From Cryptomeria japonica (taxonomy: Eukaryota > Streptophyta > Pinopsida > Cupressales > Cupressaceae), in assembly GCF_030272615.1 (NCBI RefSeq), contig NW_026728910.1, positions 272,501 to 297,500 on the forward strand: a stretch of 25,000 nt of DNA, in the 5' to 3' direction. The position numbers and the translations under genes were made by a program. Under the pieces are notes generated by a model. That model saw nothing but the letters and a program-made list of their open reading frames with translations, had not been told where the DNA came from and searched no databases. Below, piece by piece: positions 9,823 to 18,707 of the stretch (position 1 is its first letter; every line of letters begins with the position of its first letter).

Positions 9823-9835
9823 CCTCCCCTATATA
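9823..9835 (-). promoter_or_regulatory. RNA polymerase I promoter-like element 9 (class B)
   Basis: Same motif, 157 bp from element 8. The predicted start A is at 9830. Confidence 0.6.
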
Positions 9836-9979
9836 AGCTATTTGTCTGATTCTCATACATGTGTAGTCTACAGGAGCAATTAGGACATCGACCCCAACTT
9901 TTGACTTCTTAACGAAAACAAGGTCTTTGAGGTTGACGTAATGCGCACAACCAGGGGAGTCGACCCATCAAACCCAACA

Positions 9980-9992
9980 CCTCCCCTATATA
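9980..9992 (-). promoter_or_regulatory. RNA polymerase I promoter-like element 10 (class B)
   Basis: Same motif, 157 bp from element 9. The predicted start A is at 9987. Confidence 0.6.
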
Positions 9993-10136
9993 AGCTATTT
10001 GTCCGATTCTCATACATGTGTAGCCTGCAGGAGCCATTAGGACATTGACCCCAACTTTTGACTTCTTAACGAAAACAAGGTCTTTGAGGTTGGCGTAATG
10101 CGCACAACCAAGGGAGTTGACCCATCAAACCCAACA

Positions 10137-10149
10137 CCTCCCCTATATA
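10137..10149 (-). promoter_or_regulatory. RNA polymerase I promoter-like element 11 (class B)
   Basis: Same motif, 157 bp from element 10. The predicted start A is at 10144. Confidence 0.6.
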
Positions 10150-10356
10150 AGCTATTTGTCTGATTCTCATACATGTGTAGCCTGCAACAACGATTAGGAC
10201 ATCCACCCCAACTTCTGAATTCGTCTGCGTTGACCGCACCAAAGGTGCACGCCTTGGTGCTCACCAAAATCCGACTTCCGACTTCTTCTGCTATGCGGGG
10301 TCTTTGAGGTTGGCGCAGTGCGCACAACCAGGGGAGTCAACCCACCGAATGCAACA

Positions 10357-10369
10357 CCTCCCCTATATA
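10357..10369 (-). promoter_or_regulatory. RNA polymerase I promoter-like element 12 (class B)
   Basis: Same motif, 220 bp from element 11 because of a 63-bp insertion. The predicted start A is at 10364. Confidence 0.6.
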
Positions 10370-10513
10370 AGCTATTTGTCTGATTCTCATACATGCGTAG
10401 ACTGCAGCAATGATTAGGACATCCACCCCAACTTTTGACTTCTTAAACAAGACAGGGTCTTTGAAGTTGGTGCAGTGCACACAACCAGGGGAGTCGACCC
10501 ATCAAACGCAACA

Positions 10514-10526
10514 CCTCCCCTATATA
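10514..10526 (-). promoter_or_regulatory. RNA polymerase I promoter-like element 13 (class B, variant)
   Basis: The core TATATAGGGGAGG is intact, with the predicted start A at 10521. The upstream side has one extra A/T pair (cctttatatagg-type context in place of cttatatagg, reading in - sense). It is the rightmost element, next to the GTGC-rich and G-rich tracts. Confidence 0.55.
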
Positions 10527-10610
10527 AAGCTATTTGTCCGATTCTCATACGTGTAGTCTGCAGCAGCGATTAGGACATCGACCCCAACTTCCGAATTCGT
10601 TTGCATTGAC

Positions 10611-10789
10611 CGCACCAAAGGTGCACGCCTTGGTGTGCACCCTGGAGTGCACTTTGGTGCTCACCTCGGTGGACACTTTGGTGTGCACCTCGGTGTGCAC
10701 CAAAGGTGCGCACCTTGGAGCGCACCAAAGGTGTACACTTTGGAGCGCACCACATAGGGTCTTTGAGAGGTTGGCGCAGTGCGCACACC
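10611..10789 (+). repeat. GTGC-rich degenerate repeats at the end of the promoter array
   Basis: Reiterations of gcaccaaaggtgcac, cctcggtgtgcacc and ccttggagcgcacc fill 10611-10755. They are followed by a truncated class B repeat head (gggtctttgagaggttggcgcagtgcgcacacc, split by a 2-bp insertion, ending about 10790). The same insertion position in the repeat holds the 52-bp minisatellite and the 63-bp insertion near 10230. Confidence 0.8.
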
Positions 10790-12430
10790 AAGGTGGGTGT
10801 TGAGGTGCGTGCCGAGGTGGGTGGGTGCTAGGGTGCGCTCCATGGTGGGTGCCAGGGTGGGTGCGTGCTAGGGTGGATTCCAAAGAGGGTCATAGGGTGG
10901 GTGCCAAGGTGGGTTGGTGATATAGTGGGTTCAAAGGTGGGTACTAGGGTGGGTTCCAAGGTGGGTCACAAGTTGGGTGCCAGGATGCGTGGGTGTTAGG
11001 TTGGGTGCCAAGGTGGGCTCCTGCGTGGGTGGGTGCTAGGGTGGGTTTCAAGGTGGACGCGAGGGCGGGTGCCAAGGTGGGTAACAAGTTGGGTGTTAGG
11101 ATGGGTGAGTGCTAGAGTGGGTGCCAAGGTGGGTGGGTGCTAAGGTGGATGCCAAGGTGGTTCACAGGGTGGGTGGGTTCTAGGGTGAGTTCCAAGGTGG
11201 GTCACAGGTTCAGTGCTAGGGTGGGTGTCAAGGCGGGTGTCGAGGTGCCTGGGTGCTAGGGTGTGGATGCCAATGTGGGTCATAGGGTGGGTACTAGGGT
11301 GGGCTGCAATGTGGGTGCCAAGGTGGGTAACATGCTCGGTGGGTTCTAAATTGGGTGCCAGGGTGGGTGTGCACCCACCTTGCCCGAGGTGGGTGCCAAG
11401 GTGCCAGTGTGGGTGGGTGCTAAGGTGGATGCCAAGGTGGGTGAGAAGGTGGGTGATAGGTTGAGTGGTAGGATGGGTGGGTGCCAAGATGGGTCACAGG
11501 GTGGGTGCAAGGGTGGGTAGGTGCTAGGGTTGGTGTCAGGGTGGGTGGGTGCTAGGTTGGGTTCCAAGGTGGGTGCGAGGGTGAGTGTCAAGGTGGGTCA
11601 CAGGTTAGGTGCTAGGATGGGTGAGTGCTAGGGTGCAAAGGTGCCAGGGTGGGTGCTAGGATGGGTCGATGCTAGGGTGAGTGGCAAGGTGGGTCCACAA
11701 GTGTCAAGGTGGGTGCCGAGGTGGGTGCCAAGTCGGCGACTGCTATGGTGGATGCCAAGGTGGGTCACGGGGTGGGTGCCAAGTTGCTAGGTTGGGTTCC
11801 AAGGTGGGTGCCAACGTGGGTGCTAGGGTGCGTGGGTTAAAGGGTGTGTCACAACGTGGGTGCCAGGATGGGTGCGCACCCACACTGGCCAAGACGGGTG
11901 CGGGTGCAAGGTTGGGTTCCAAGCCCGGTCACAGGCTGGGTGCTAGGATGGGTGGGTGCCAAGGTGGGCACCAGGGTGGGTGCACCCACCCTGGCCAAGG
12001 TGGGTCATGGGGTGGGTCCTAGGGTGGGTAACGGGGTGGGTACTAAGGTGCGTGCCAAGGTGGGTCATAGGGTGGGTGCCAAGGTGGGCACCAGGGTGGG
12101 TGTGCACCAACCCTAGCCAGGGTAGGTCACGGGGTGGTTGTCGGGGTGGGCGTCAAGGAGCCAAGGTGGGTGGCAAGTAGCCAAGTTGCGTGCCAAGGTG
12201 GGTGTCGGGGTGGGTGCCAAGGATCCAAGGTGGGTGCCAAGGAACCAAGGTGGGTGTCTGGGTGGGTGCCGAGGTGGGAGCCAGGGTGGGTCCCAAGGTG
12301 AGTGCAAAGGTGGGTGCCAGGGTCAAGGTGAGTGCCAATGTGGGTTCCAAGGTGCCAGGGTCAGGGTGAGTGCCAATGTGGGTTCAAAGGTGCTAAGTTG
12401 GGTGCGAGGTTGGGTGCGAGGGTGGGTGGG
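10790..12430 (+). repeat. G-rich degenerate minisatellite with strong strand asymmetry
   Basis: The + strand is built of irregular GGGTGGGTGCCAAGG and GGTGGGTGCTAGG phrases over about 1.6 kb, with little cytosine outside GCC and GTGCC. Canonical four-run G-quadruplex motifs are present, for example 11037-11055 (GGGTGGGTGCTAGGGTGGG) and 12002-12040. It begins directly after a truncated promoter repeat and grades into unit sequence that is also present next to 19905. It is not telomeric: the plant telomere repeat TTTAGGG does not occur as an array. Open frames here are low-complexity and not coding. Confidence 0.9.
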
Positions 12431-12499
12431 TGCCAAGGTGTGCTAGGTGGAAGCCCGGGTGGGTCGGCATCCCATGGGTGTCGAGTTGGGTGCCTGATG

Positions 12500-12845
12500 G
12501 GTGCTTCTTGTCAAGTTTTAGTCGTCGGGACTCATTTCGAGCCTTAGAGGTCGTTTCTTGTCCGGTTGCCCTGTCTTCGACCTGGGAACCCAATTTTGGT
12601 CCTCGGGTCCCATTTTTTTTTGTCTCGCATCCCACTTTTGGCCTGTGGCCTTTTCGGGGTCGATTCTCGTTTTGGGCATCAGAGCATGTTTCTTCTCCTA
12701 AAACCCAATATTTGTTTATTAAGTCTCGGAACACATTTTTGTTCTCGTGGACCCATCATGGGTCTTGGAACGCATTTGTGGTCCTTGGGTCCCATTTTGC
12801 ATCCCGAAACTTGTGTTTTGGTGCTTGATCCCTATTTTGGGTGCC
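12500..12845 (+). repeat. T-rich degenerate repeats upstream of the 5S gene
   Basis: Phrases like ggtcctcgggtcccatttt, gtctcgcatcccacttttgg and gtctcggaacacatttttg recur at irregular intervals of about 20-60 bp. The composition differs sharply from the GC-rich neighbours. No gene is recognised; a 132-163-codon open frame across it is in low-complexity sequence. Confidence 0.6.
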
Positions 12846-13236
12846 CACCTTGCACCAAGTGCGCACCCGGGGCAAACCGAGCGCCTTGGTGCACCGGGGC
12901 AAGATCGAGCGTGCACCCGAGGCGCCCCGAACATGCACCAAGGTGCACTCGGCCCACATGTGAGCGCAGGTCGTTGCGCCCGAGGTGGTGTGTGGGCACC
13001 GCGTTGCAGACGGGACACTGCACGCACACGACGCCCCCTCCAGGTGCACGCACGTAGGCCGGGCCGGGTGCACACCCGACGCCCTAGCAAGGTGCGCGCA
13101 CCCGGGCAGGGCTCACACTTGGCGAACGGGGCGCACTTCGCGAGGGAGGGTGTGCACCTCGACGGGGGTGGGTGGCCGGGGTGGATTCGCACGTGGGTCG
13201 CGGTTTGCTAAGTACACACTGCGACAAGCTCATAAC
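12846..13236 (+). other. GC-rich 5' flank of the 5S gene
   Basis: GTGCAC and GCGCAC motifs are dense here. Immediately upstream of the gene, the base at -1 is C (13236), as is usual for plant 5S genes. The -28 region reads taagta (13209-13214), only loosely like the TATA-type element usually found there. The first 60 bp upstream (gctaagtacacactgcgacaagctcataac) are less GC-rich than the rest of the flank. Confidence 0.6.
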
Positions 13237-13356
13237 GGGTGCGATCATACCAGCGTTAGTGCACCGGATCCCATCAGAACTCCGCAGTTAAGCGCGCTTG
13301 GGCCGGAGTAGTACTGGGATGGGTGACCTCCCGGGAAGTCCCGGTGTTGCACCCTT
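13237..13356 (+). rRNA. 5S rRNA: 5S ribosomal RNA, copy 1
   Basis: The gene runs from gggtgcgatcataccagc to gttgcaccct, about 119-120 nt, and is recognisable over its whole length as plant 5S rRNA, the small RNA of the large ribosomal subunit made by RNA polymerase III. Helix I closes fully (GGGTGC with GCACCC, then G-T and A-T). The internal promoter is intact: box A at about 13286-13303 (agttaagcgcgcttgggc) and box C at about 13317-13341 (ggatgggtgacctcccggg). Compared with the angiosperm form I remember, paired changes keep the stems: gcgag/ctcg becomes gccgg/ccgg, and tagg/cctg becomes tggg/cccg. This is what a functional gene shows, not a decaying copy. It is followed by T6 and T5 runs. 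It lies on the + strand, opposite to the inferred 35S direction. The 3' end is uncertain by 1-2 nt. Confidence 0.97.
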
Positions 13357-13367
13357 TTTTAGTTTTT
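13355..13367 (+). terminator. RNA polymerase III terminator of 5S copy 1
   Basis: A T6 run (13355-13360) directly after the gene body is followed by AG and a second T5 run. This is the expected Pol III termination signal, with a backup. Confidence 0.9.
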
Positions 13368-13776
13368 CGCCGGGCGTCGCAATGCTATTTGAATAAACCT
13401 TTTGCCCGTTTGCGTTCTCGTCGGGGCCGGGCCGGGCCGGGGTGCGCTGCCCGCACTACCGCGCGCGCGGGGGCGACACCGAGCGCGCACCCGAGGCGCC
13501 CCGAGCACACAGGCCACGGTGCAACCCGGGCGTTGTGCGCGCACCCCGGTGCGCCCGAGGTGCTGCGCGCGCACCCAGGTGAAATCGGTGTGCACCTCGG
13601 CCAGTGCGCGCTCGGTCGAGTCGCGCACGTTGGCCAAGGTGCACGGTGATGTTTCTTACTCTAAGGTTCCGCACCAGACGCCCGGGACAGGTGAGCGAAG
13701 CTGGGCGGGGCCGGGTGCGCGGCCGGGGCAGGTGCACGCAGCTGGAGAGAGCTTTGGAGCACACTTCGGAGCGCAC
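13368..13776 (+). other. GC-rich 3' flank of the 5S gene
   Basis: This is very GC-rich sequence with gccggg and gcgcgc runs (about 13425-13475) and scattered gcgcaccc motifs. No gene is recognised; open frames exist on both strands only because of the composition. Confidence 0.6.
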
Positions 13777-13911
13777 CAATGATGCGCTCCATTCAAAAGT
13801 TTCCTGAAAAGGCAAAAAAAGTTGAGATTATAGAATTTCCCACTTGAGAGATTGTAAAAAAAAAAAATTTAAAATGAAGGAAACGCGGGTGCCAAGGTGT
13901 GCGCAGCCCAG
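13777..13911 (+). repeat. AT-rich module, variant a
   Basis: The most diverged AT-rich island: gatgcgctcc, a ttcctgaaaaggcaaaa stretch, a run of about 12 A, then gaaacgcgggtgcc and gcgcagcccag. Its 5' and 3' ends match the other modules. It marks the switch from 5S flank to GTGCGCAC repeats. Confidence 0.7.
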
Positions 13912-14520
13912 CCAAGGTGTGCGCACCAAGGCGCCCACCCTGGCGAAGGTGCACGCAAGGTGCGCACCCGAGGCAAACCGGACAATTAACCCAACTTTCG
14001 ACTTCGCGCGCACCTTGGAGCGCACTTCGGAGCGCTCCTTGGTGCGCACCAATCTTGGGCACCTCGGAGTGCACCATGGCGCCCACCAAGGTGCGCACCC
14101 GGGGCAAACCGAGCTCCGACTTCGTGCGCACCTTGGAGCGCACGAAAGGTGCGCACCATGGCGCCCACCAAGGTGCGCAGCCCAGCCAAGGCGTGCGCAT
14201 CAAGGTGCGCACCCTGGCGAAGGTGCGCACCCGGGGCAAACCGAGCTCCGACTTCGTGCGCACCTTGGAGCGCACAAAAGGTGCGCAACCCAGCCAAGGT
14301 GTGCGCACCCCGGTCAAACCGAGCTCCGAATCGTGCGCACCAGAGGTGCACGCCATCGTGCGCACCTTGGAGCACACTTCGGAGCCCTCCTTGGTGCGCG
14401 CCGATGTTGCGCACCTCGGAGCGCACCCGGGGAAAACAATGCAATTAACCCGACTTTCGACTTCGTGGGCACCTCGGAGCGCTCTCGGGTTCGCACCTCG
14501 GAGCACACCGAGGTGCGCAC
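13912..14520 (+). repeat. GTGCGCAC/GGAGCGCTCC palindrome-rich repeats, block 1
   Basis: Reiterations of aggtgcgcacccggggcaaa, gagctccgacttcgtgcgca and ccttggagcgcac fill this block, with two aattaaccc-actttcgacttc phrases (about 13983 and 14445). The perfect palindromes GGTGCGCACC and GGAGCGCTCC or close forms recur. Unit lengths vary, so no single period applies. Confidence 0.85.
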
Positions 14521-14574
14521 CTTTGATGCGCTGCCTTCACCAATTTCCAGAAAAGGCAAGAAAACATTGAGAAG
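14521..14574 (+). repeat. AT-rich module, truncated variant b
   Basis: It has the left half (ctttgatgcgctgccttcac, then ccagaaaaggcaagaaaac) but lacks the tttccgttttgaaag half and the trailing cttgagcccgccc. It is the only severely truncated module. Confidence 0.75.
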
Positions 14575-15560
14575 GTGTGCGCACCGAGGTGCCCACCCTG
14601 GCGAAGGTGCACGCGAGGTGCGCACCCGGGGCAAACCGGGCTCCGACTTCGTGCACGCCGCACCTTGGAGCACACTTCGGAGCGCTCCTTGGTGCGCACC
14701 AGGGCGCGCAACCCAGCCGAGGTGCCCACCCCGGCGAAGGTGCACGCGAGGTGCGCACCCGGGGCAAACCGGGCTCCGACTTCGTGCACGCCATGGTGCC
14801 CACCGCGGCGAAGGTGCACGCGAGGTGCGCACCCGGGGCAAACCGGGCTCCGACTTCGTGCACGCCGCACCTTGGAGCACACTTCGGAGCGCTCCTTGGT
14901 GCGCACCATGGTGCCCACCAGGGCGCGCAACCCCGCCGAAGGTGCACGCGAGGTGCGCACCCGGGGCAAACCGGGCTCCGACTTCGTGCACGCCGCACCT
15001 TGGAGCACACTTCGGAGCGCTCCTTGGTGCGCACCATGGTGCCCACCAGGGCGCGCAACCCCGCCGAAGGTGCACGCGAGGTGCGCACCCGGGGCAAACC
15101 GGGCTCCGACTTCGTGCACGCCATGGTGCGCACCGCGGCGAAGGTGCGCACCCGGGGCAAACCGGGCTCCGACTTCGTGCACGCCGCACCTTGGAGCACA
15201 CTTCGGAGCGCTCCTTGGTGCGCACCAGGGCGCGCAACCCAGCCGAGGTGCCCACCCCGGCGAAGGTGCACGCGAGGTGCGTACCCGGGGCAAACCGGGC
15301 TCCGACTTCGTGCACGCCGCACCTTGGAGCACACTTCGGAGCGCTCCTTGGTGCGCACCATGGTGCCCACCAGGCCGCGCAACCCAGCCAAGGTGTGCGC
15401 ACCAAGGTGCACGCGAGGTGCGCACCCGGGGCAAACCGGGGTCCGACTTCGTGCACGCCGCACCTTGGAGCACACATCGGGGCGCTCCCGGGTTCGCACC
15501 GGCGTTGCGCACCGTGGTGGGCACCTCGGAGCACACCAAGGTGGGCAGCGAGGTGCGCAC
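14575..15560 (+). repeat. GTGCGCAC/GGAGCGCTCC palindrome-rich repeats, block 2
   Basis: About eight repeats of a core that reads gcacccggggcaaaccggg, ctccgacttcgtgcacgcc, gcaccttggagcacacttc, ggagcgctccttggtgcgc. The core recurs at variable spacing (about 70-135 bp). The left part of the core sometimes occurs alone. Each core can fold as gcacc/ggtgc and ggagc/gctcc stems. Six-frame openness over more than 1 kb on both strands is due to these repeats. Confidence 0.88.
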
Positions 15561-15693
15561 CTTTGATGCGATGCCTTCACTAATTTCCATAAAAGGCAAA
15601 AAAAAAACGAGATTTTAAAATTTCCGTTTTGAAAGATAGTGAGAAAAAGGGAATGCTGGTGCCATCTTGAGCCCGCCCTGGTGCGCAGCCCAG
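15561..15693 (+). repeat. AT-rich module c
   Basis: A full 133-bp module: ctttgatgcgatgccttcac, A-rich run, attttaaaat palindrome, tttccgttttgaaagatag, A-rich run, ggtgccatcttgagcccgcc, gcgcagcccag. It carries the gagaaaaagggaatgct variant. Confidence 0.85.
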
Positions 15694-15796
15694 CCAAGGT
15701 GTGCGCACCAAGGTGCCCACCCTGGCGAAGGTGCGCGCCCGGGCAATTAACCCAACTTCCAACTTCGCGCGCGCCAGGGTGGGAGCGCACCCAACA

Positions 15797-15888
15797 ACCG
15801 GGCCTGGGAAGAGCCAATGCGAGAAACCCCACCAAACGCTCTGACAAAAAAAGAGGGGGCGCTCCAGTAACCCCGCTTCGGAGCGCAC
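15797..15888 (+). repeat. 92-bp interspersed segment, copy 1
   Basis: It contains gggcctgggaagagccaatg, cgagaaaccccaccaaacgc, then caaaaaaagaggg and a gcgctcc...ggagcgc inverted repeat (15859-15865 with 15880-15886). Further copies lie at about 16266, 18149, 18617, 23720 and 24189. No function is recognised. Confidence 0.8.
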
Positions 15889-16055
15889 CCTGGGCAAACC
15901 CAGCCAAGGTGCCCACCCCGGCCAAGGTGCAGGCGAGGTGCGCACCCGGGGCAAACCGGGCTCCGACAACGTGCACGCCGCACCTTGGAGCACACTTCGT
16001 AGCGCTCCCGGGTGCGCACCTCAGAGCACACCAAGGTGGGCAGCGAGGTGCGCAC

Positions 16056-16188
16056 CTTTGATGCGCTGCCTTCACTAATTTCCAGAAAAGGCAAAAAAAA
16101 AAGGAGATTTTAAAATTTCCGTTTTGAAAGATAGTGAAAAAAACGGAACGCGCGTGCCATCTTGAGCCCGCCCTGGTGCGCAGCCCAG
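16056..16188 (+). repeat. AT-rich module d
   Basis: Full-length module; ttccgtttt and aaaacggaa form a 9-bp inverted repeat within it. Confidence 0.85.
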
Positions 16189-16265
16189 GTAAGGTGCCCA
16201 CCCTGGCAAAGGTGCGCACCCGGGCAATTAACCCTACTTCCGACTTCGTGCGCGCCAGGGTGGCA

Positions 16266-16356
16266 ACCGGGCCTCGGAAGAGCCAATGCGAGAAACCCCA
16301 CCAAACGCTCCGACAAAAAAAGAGGCGGCGCTCCAATAACCCCGCTTCGGAGCGCA
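16266..16356 (+). repeat. 92-bp interspersed segment, copy 2
   Basis: Same segment as 15797-15888 with a few substitutions (gcctcgg for gcctggg, aggcggc for agggggc). The gcgctcc...ggagcgc inverted repeat is kept. Confidence 0.8.
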
Positions 16357-16525
16357 GCCGGGGCAAACCCAGCCAAGGTGCCCACCCCGACGAAGGTGCA
16401 CGCGAGGTGCGCACCCGGGGCAAACCGGGCTCCGACAACGTGCACGCAGCACCTTGGAGCACACTTCGAAGCACTCCCGGGTGCCCACCGGCGTTGCGCA
16501 CCGTGGTGGGCAGCGAGGTGCGCAC

Positions 16526-16658
16526 CTTTGATGCGCTGCCTTCACTAATTTCCAGAAAAAGGCAAAAAAAAATGAGATTTTAAAATTTCCGTTTTGAAAG
16601 ATAGTGAAAAAAAAGGAACGCGGGTGCCATCTTGAGCCCGCCCTGGTGCGCAGCCCAG
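16526..16658 (+). repeat. AT-rich module e
   Basis: Full-length module with aaaaaggcaaaaaaaaatgag and the gaaaaaaaaggaacgcgg variant. Confidence 0.85.
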
Positions 16659-17159
16659 GCAAGGCATGCGCACCAAGGTGCCCACCCGAGGTGCACACCC
16701 GGGGCAAACCGGGCTCCGACTTCGTGCAGGCCGCACCTTGGAGCACACTTCGGAGCGCTCCTTGGTGCGCACCATGGTGCCCACCAGGGCGCGCAACCCA
16801 GCCAAGGTCTGCACACCAAGGTGCCCACCCCGGCGAAGGTGCACGCGAGGTGCGCACCCGGGGCAAACCGGGCTCCGACTTCGTGCACGCCATGGTGCCC
16901 ACCGCGGCGAAGGTGCACGCGAGGTGCGCACCCGGGGCAAACCGGGCTCCGACTTCGTGCACGCCGCACCTTGGAGCACACTTCGGAGCGCTCCTTGGTG
17001 CGCACCATGGTGCCCACCAGGGCGCGCAACCCAGCCAAGGTGTGCGCACCAAGGTGCACGCGAGGTGCGCACCCGGGGCAAACCGGGGTCCGACTTCGTG
17101 CACGCCGCACCTTGGAGCACACATCGGAGCGCTCCCAGGTTCGCACCAGCGTTGCGCAC

Positions 17160-17291
17160 CTTTGATGCGCTGCCTTCACTAATTTCCAGAAAAGGCAAAA
17201 AAAAACGATATTTTAAAATTTCCGTTCTGAAAGATAGTGAAAAAAACGGAACGCGGGTGCCATCTTGAGCCCTTCCTGGTGCGCAGCCCAG
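17160..17291 (+). repeat. AT-rich module f
   Basis: Full-length module with the aacgatatttt and tccgttctgaaag variants and gcccttcctgg in place of gcccgccctgg. Confidence 0.85.
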
Positions 17292-17912
17292 GCAAGTTGT
17301 GCGCACCAAGGTGCCCACCCTGGCGGAGGTGCGCGCCCGGGGCAAACCGGGCTCCGACTTCGTGCACTGCATGGTGCCCACCAAGGCGCGCAACCCAGCC
17401 AAGGTGCCCACCGCAGCGAAGGTGCACGCGAGGTGCACACCCGGGGCAAACCGGGCTCCGACTTCGTGCACGCCGCACCTTGGAGCACACTTCAGAGCGC
17501 TCCTTGGTGCGCACCAGGGCGCGCAACCCAGCCGAGGTGCCCACCCCGGCGAAGGTGCACGCGAGGTGCGCACCCGGGGCAAACCGGGCTCCGACTTCGT
17601 GCACGCCATGGTGCCCACCGCGGCGAAGGTGCGCACCCGGGGCAAACCGGGCTCCGACTTCGTGCACGCCGCACCTTGGAGCACACTTCGGAGCGCTCCT
17701 TGGTGCGCACCATGGTGCCCACCAGGCCGCGCAACCCAGCCAAGGTGTGCGCACCAAGGTGCACGCGAGGTGCGCACCCGGGGCAAACCGGGGTCCGACT
17801 TCGTGCACGCCGCACCTTGGAGCACACATCGGGGCGCTCCCGGGTTCGCACCGGCGTTGCGCACCGTGGTGGGCACCTCGGAGCACACCAAGGTGGGCAG
17901 CGAGGTGCGCAC

Positions 17913-18045
17913 CTTTGATGCGATGCCTTCACTAATTTCCATAAAAGGCAAAAAAAAAACGAGATTTTAAAATTTCCGTTTTGAAAGATAGTGAGAAAAA
18001 GGGAATGCTGGTGCCATCTTGAGCCCGCCCTGGTGCGCAGCCCAG
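17913..18045 (+). repeat. AT-rich module g
   Basis: Near-identical to module c, 2,352 bp away, including the gagaaaaagggaatgct variant. Confidence 0.85.
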
Positions 18046-18148
18046 CCAAGGTTTGCGCACCAAGGTGCCCACCCTGGCGAAGGTGCGCGCCCGGGCAATT
18101 AACCCAACTTCCAACTTCGCGCGCGCCAGGGTGGGAGCGCACCCAACA

Positions 18149-18240
18149 ACCGGGCCTGGGAAGAGCCAATGCGAGAAACCCCACCAAACTCTCTGACAAA
18201 AAAAGAGGGGGCGCTCCAGTAACCCCGCTTCGGAGCGCAC
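18149..18240 (+). repeat. 92-bp interspersed segment, copy 3
   Basis: Matches copy 1 at +2,352 bp, with caaactctctgac for caaacgctctgac. Confidence 0.8.
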
Positions 18241-18407
18241 CCTGGGCAAACCCAGCCAAGGTGCCCACCCCGGCCAAGGTGCAGGCGAGGTGCGCACCCG
18301 GGGCAAACCGGGCTCCGACAACGTGCACGCCGCACCTTGGAGCACACTTCGTAGCGCTCCCGGGTGCGCACCTCAGAGCACACCAAGGTGGGCAGCGAGG
18401 TGCGCAC

Positions 18408-18540
18408 CTTTGATGCGCTGCCTTCACTAATTTCCAGAAAAGGCAAAAAAAAAAGGAGATTTTAAAATTTCCGTTTTGAAAGATAGTGAAAAAAACGGAA
18501 CGCGCGTGCCATCTTGAGCCCGCCCTGGTGCGCAGCCCAG
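18408..18540 (+). repeat. AT-rich module h
   Basis: Matches module d at +2,352 bp. Confidence 0.85.
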
Positions 18541-18616
18541 GTAAGGTGCCACCCTGGCAAAGGTGCGCACCCGGGCAATTAACCCTACTTCCGACTTCGT
18601 GCGCGCCAGGGTGGCA

Positions 18617-18707
18617 ACCGGGCCTCGGAAGAGCCAATGCGAGAAACCCCACCAAACGCTCCGACAAAAAAAGAGGCGGCGCTCCAATAACCCCGCTTCG
18701 GAGCGCA
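18617..18707 (+). repeat. 92-bp interspersed segment, copy 4
   Basis: Matches copy 2 at +2,351 bp. Confidence 0.8.

Larger units (their letters stand above)
9585..10600 (-). repeat. 157-bp tandem repeats, each with a Pol I promoter-like element
   Basis: Promoter elements at 9666, 9823, 9980 and 10137 are spaced exactly 157 bp. The next falls at 10357 (220 bp, with a 63-bp GTGC-type insertion around 10230-10290) and the last at 10514 (157 bp). The unit carries ggtctttgaggttggcg, caggggagtcgaccc, the promoter element, a catacatgtgtag stretch and attaggacatcgacccc. It is a shortened form of the 311-bp repeat, lacking the GTGC and tcatcggaccc segments. Confidence 0.93.
15288..17608 (+). repeat. 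2.35-kb higher-order repeat, copy 1 (inside the 7.9-kb unit)
   Basis: Sequence from about 15288 matches +2,352 bp up to the middle of copy 2. Copy 2 then lacks 278 bp (at 19141) and gains 13 bp (near 19508). It contains AT-rich modules c to f and two of the GGCCTGGGAAGAGCC-type segments. Confidence 0.85.

Noticed and set aside
6270-10526. The repeated CTATATAAG as Pol II TATA boxes on the + strand
   Set aside because: No gene follows any of them, and the opposite strand gives TATATAGGGG with the G run expected at a plant Pol I start. Not fully excluded; listed as the alternative in the findings.
7351-10600. Regularly spaced repeats as a CRISPR array
   Set aside because: Units are contiguous tandem repeats with no distinct unique spacers, and the sequence is plant rDNA.
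10790-12430. The G-rich tract as telomeric or interstitial telomere repeat
   Set aside because: GGGTGGGTGC phrases are irregular and the plant telomere unit TTTAGGG does not occur in tandem.
12500-12845. T-rich segment before the 5S gene as a transposon remnant
   Set aside because: No terminal repeats, target-site duplication or coding remnant are visible; degenerate short repeats explain it.
13844-15583. Long open frames in the 5S half, including 579 codons on + (13844-15583) and 662 codons on - (14537-16525), and their copies 7,923 bp on
   Set aside because: All frames on both strands are open together, and the translations are short Arg/Pro/Ala/His/Cys-rich phrases repeated in different frames. 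This comes from GC-rich repeats with few stops. No domain, start context or codon structure is seen.
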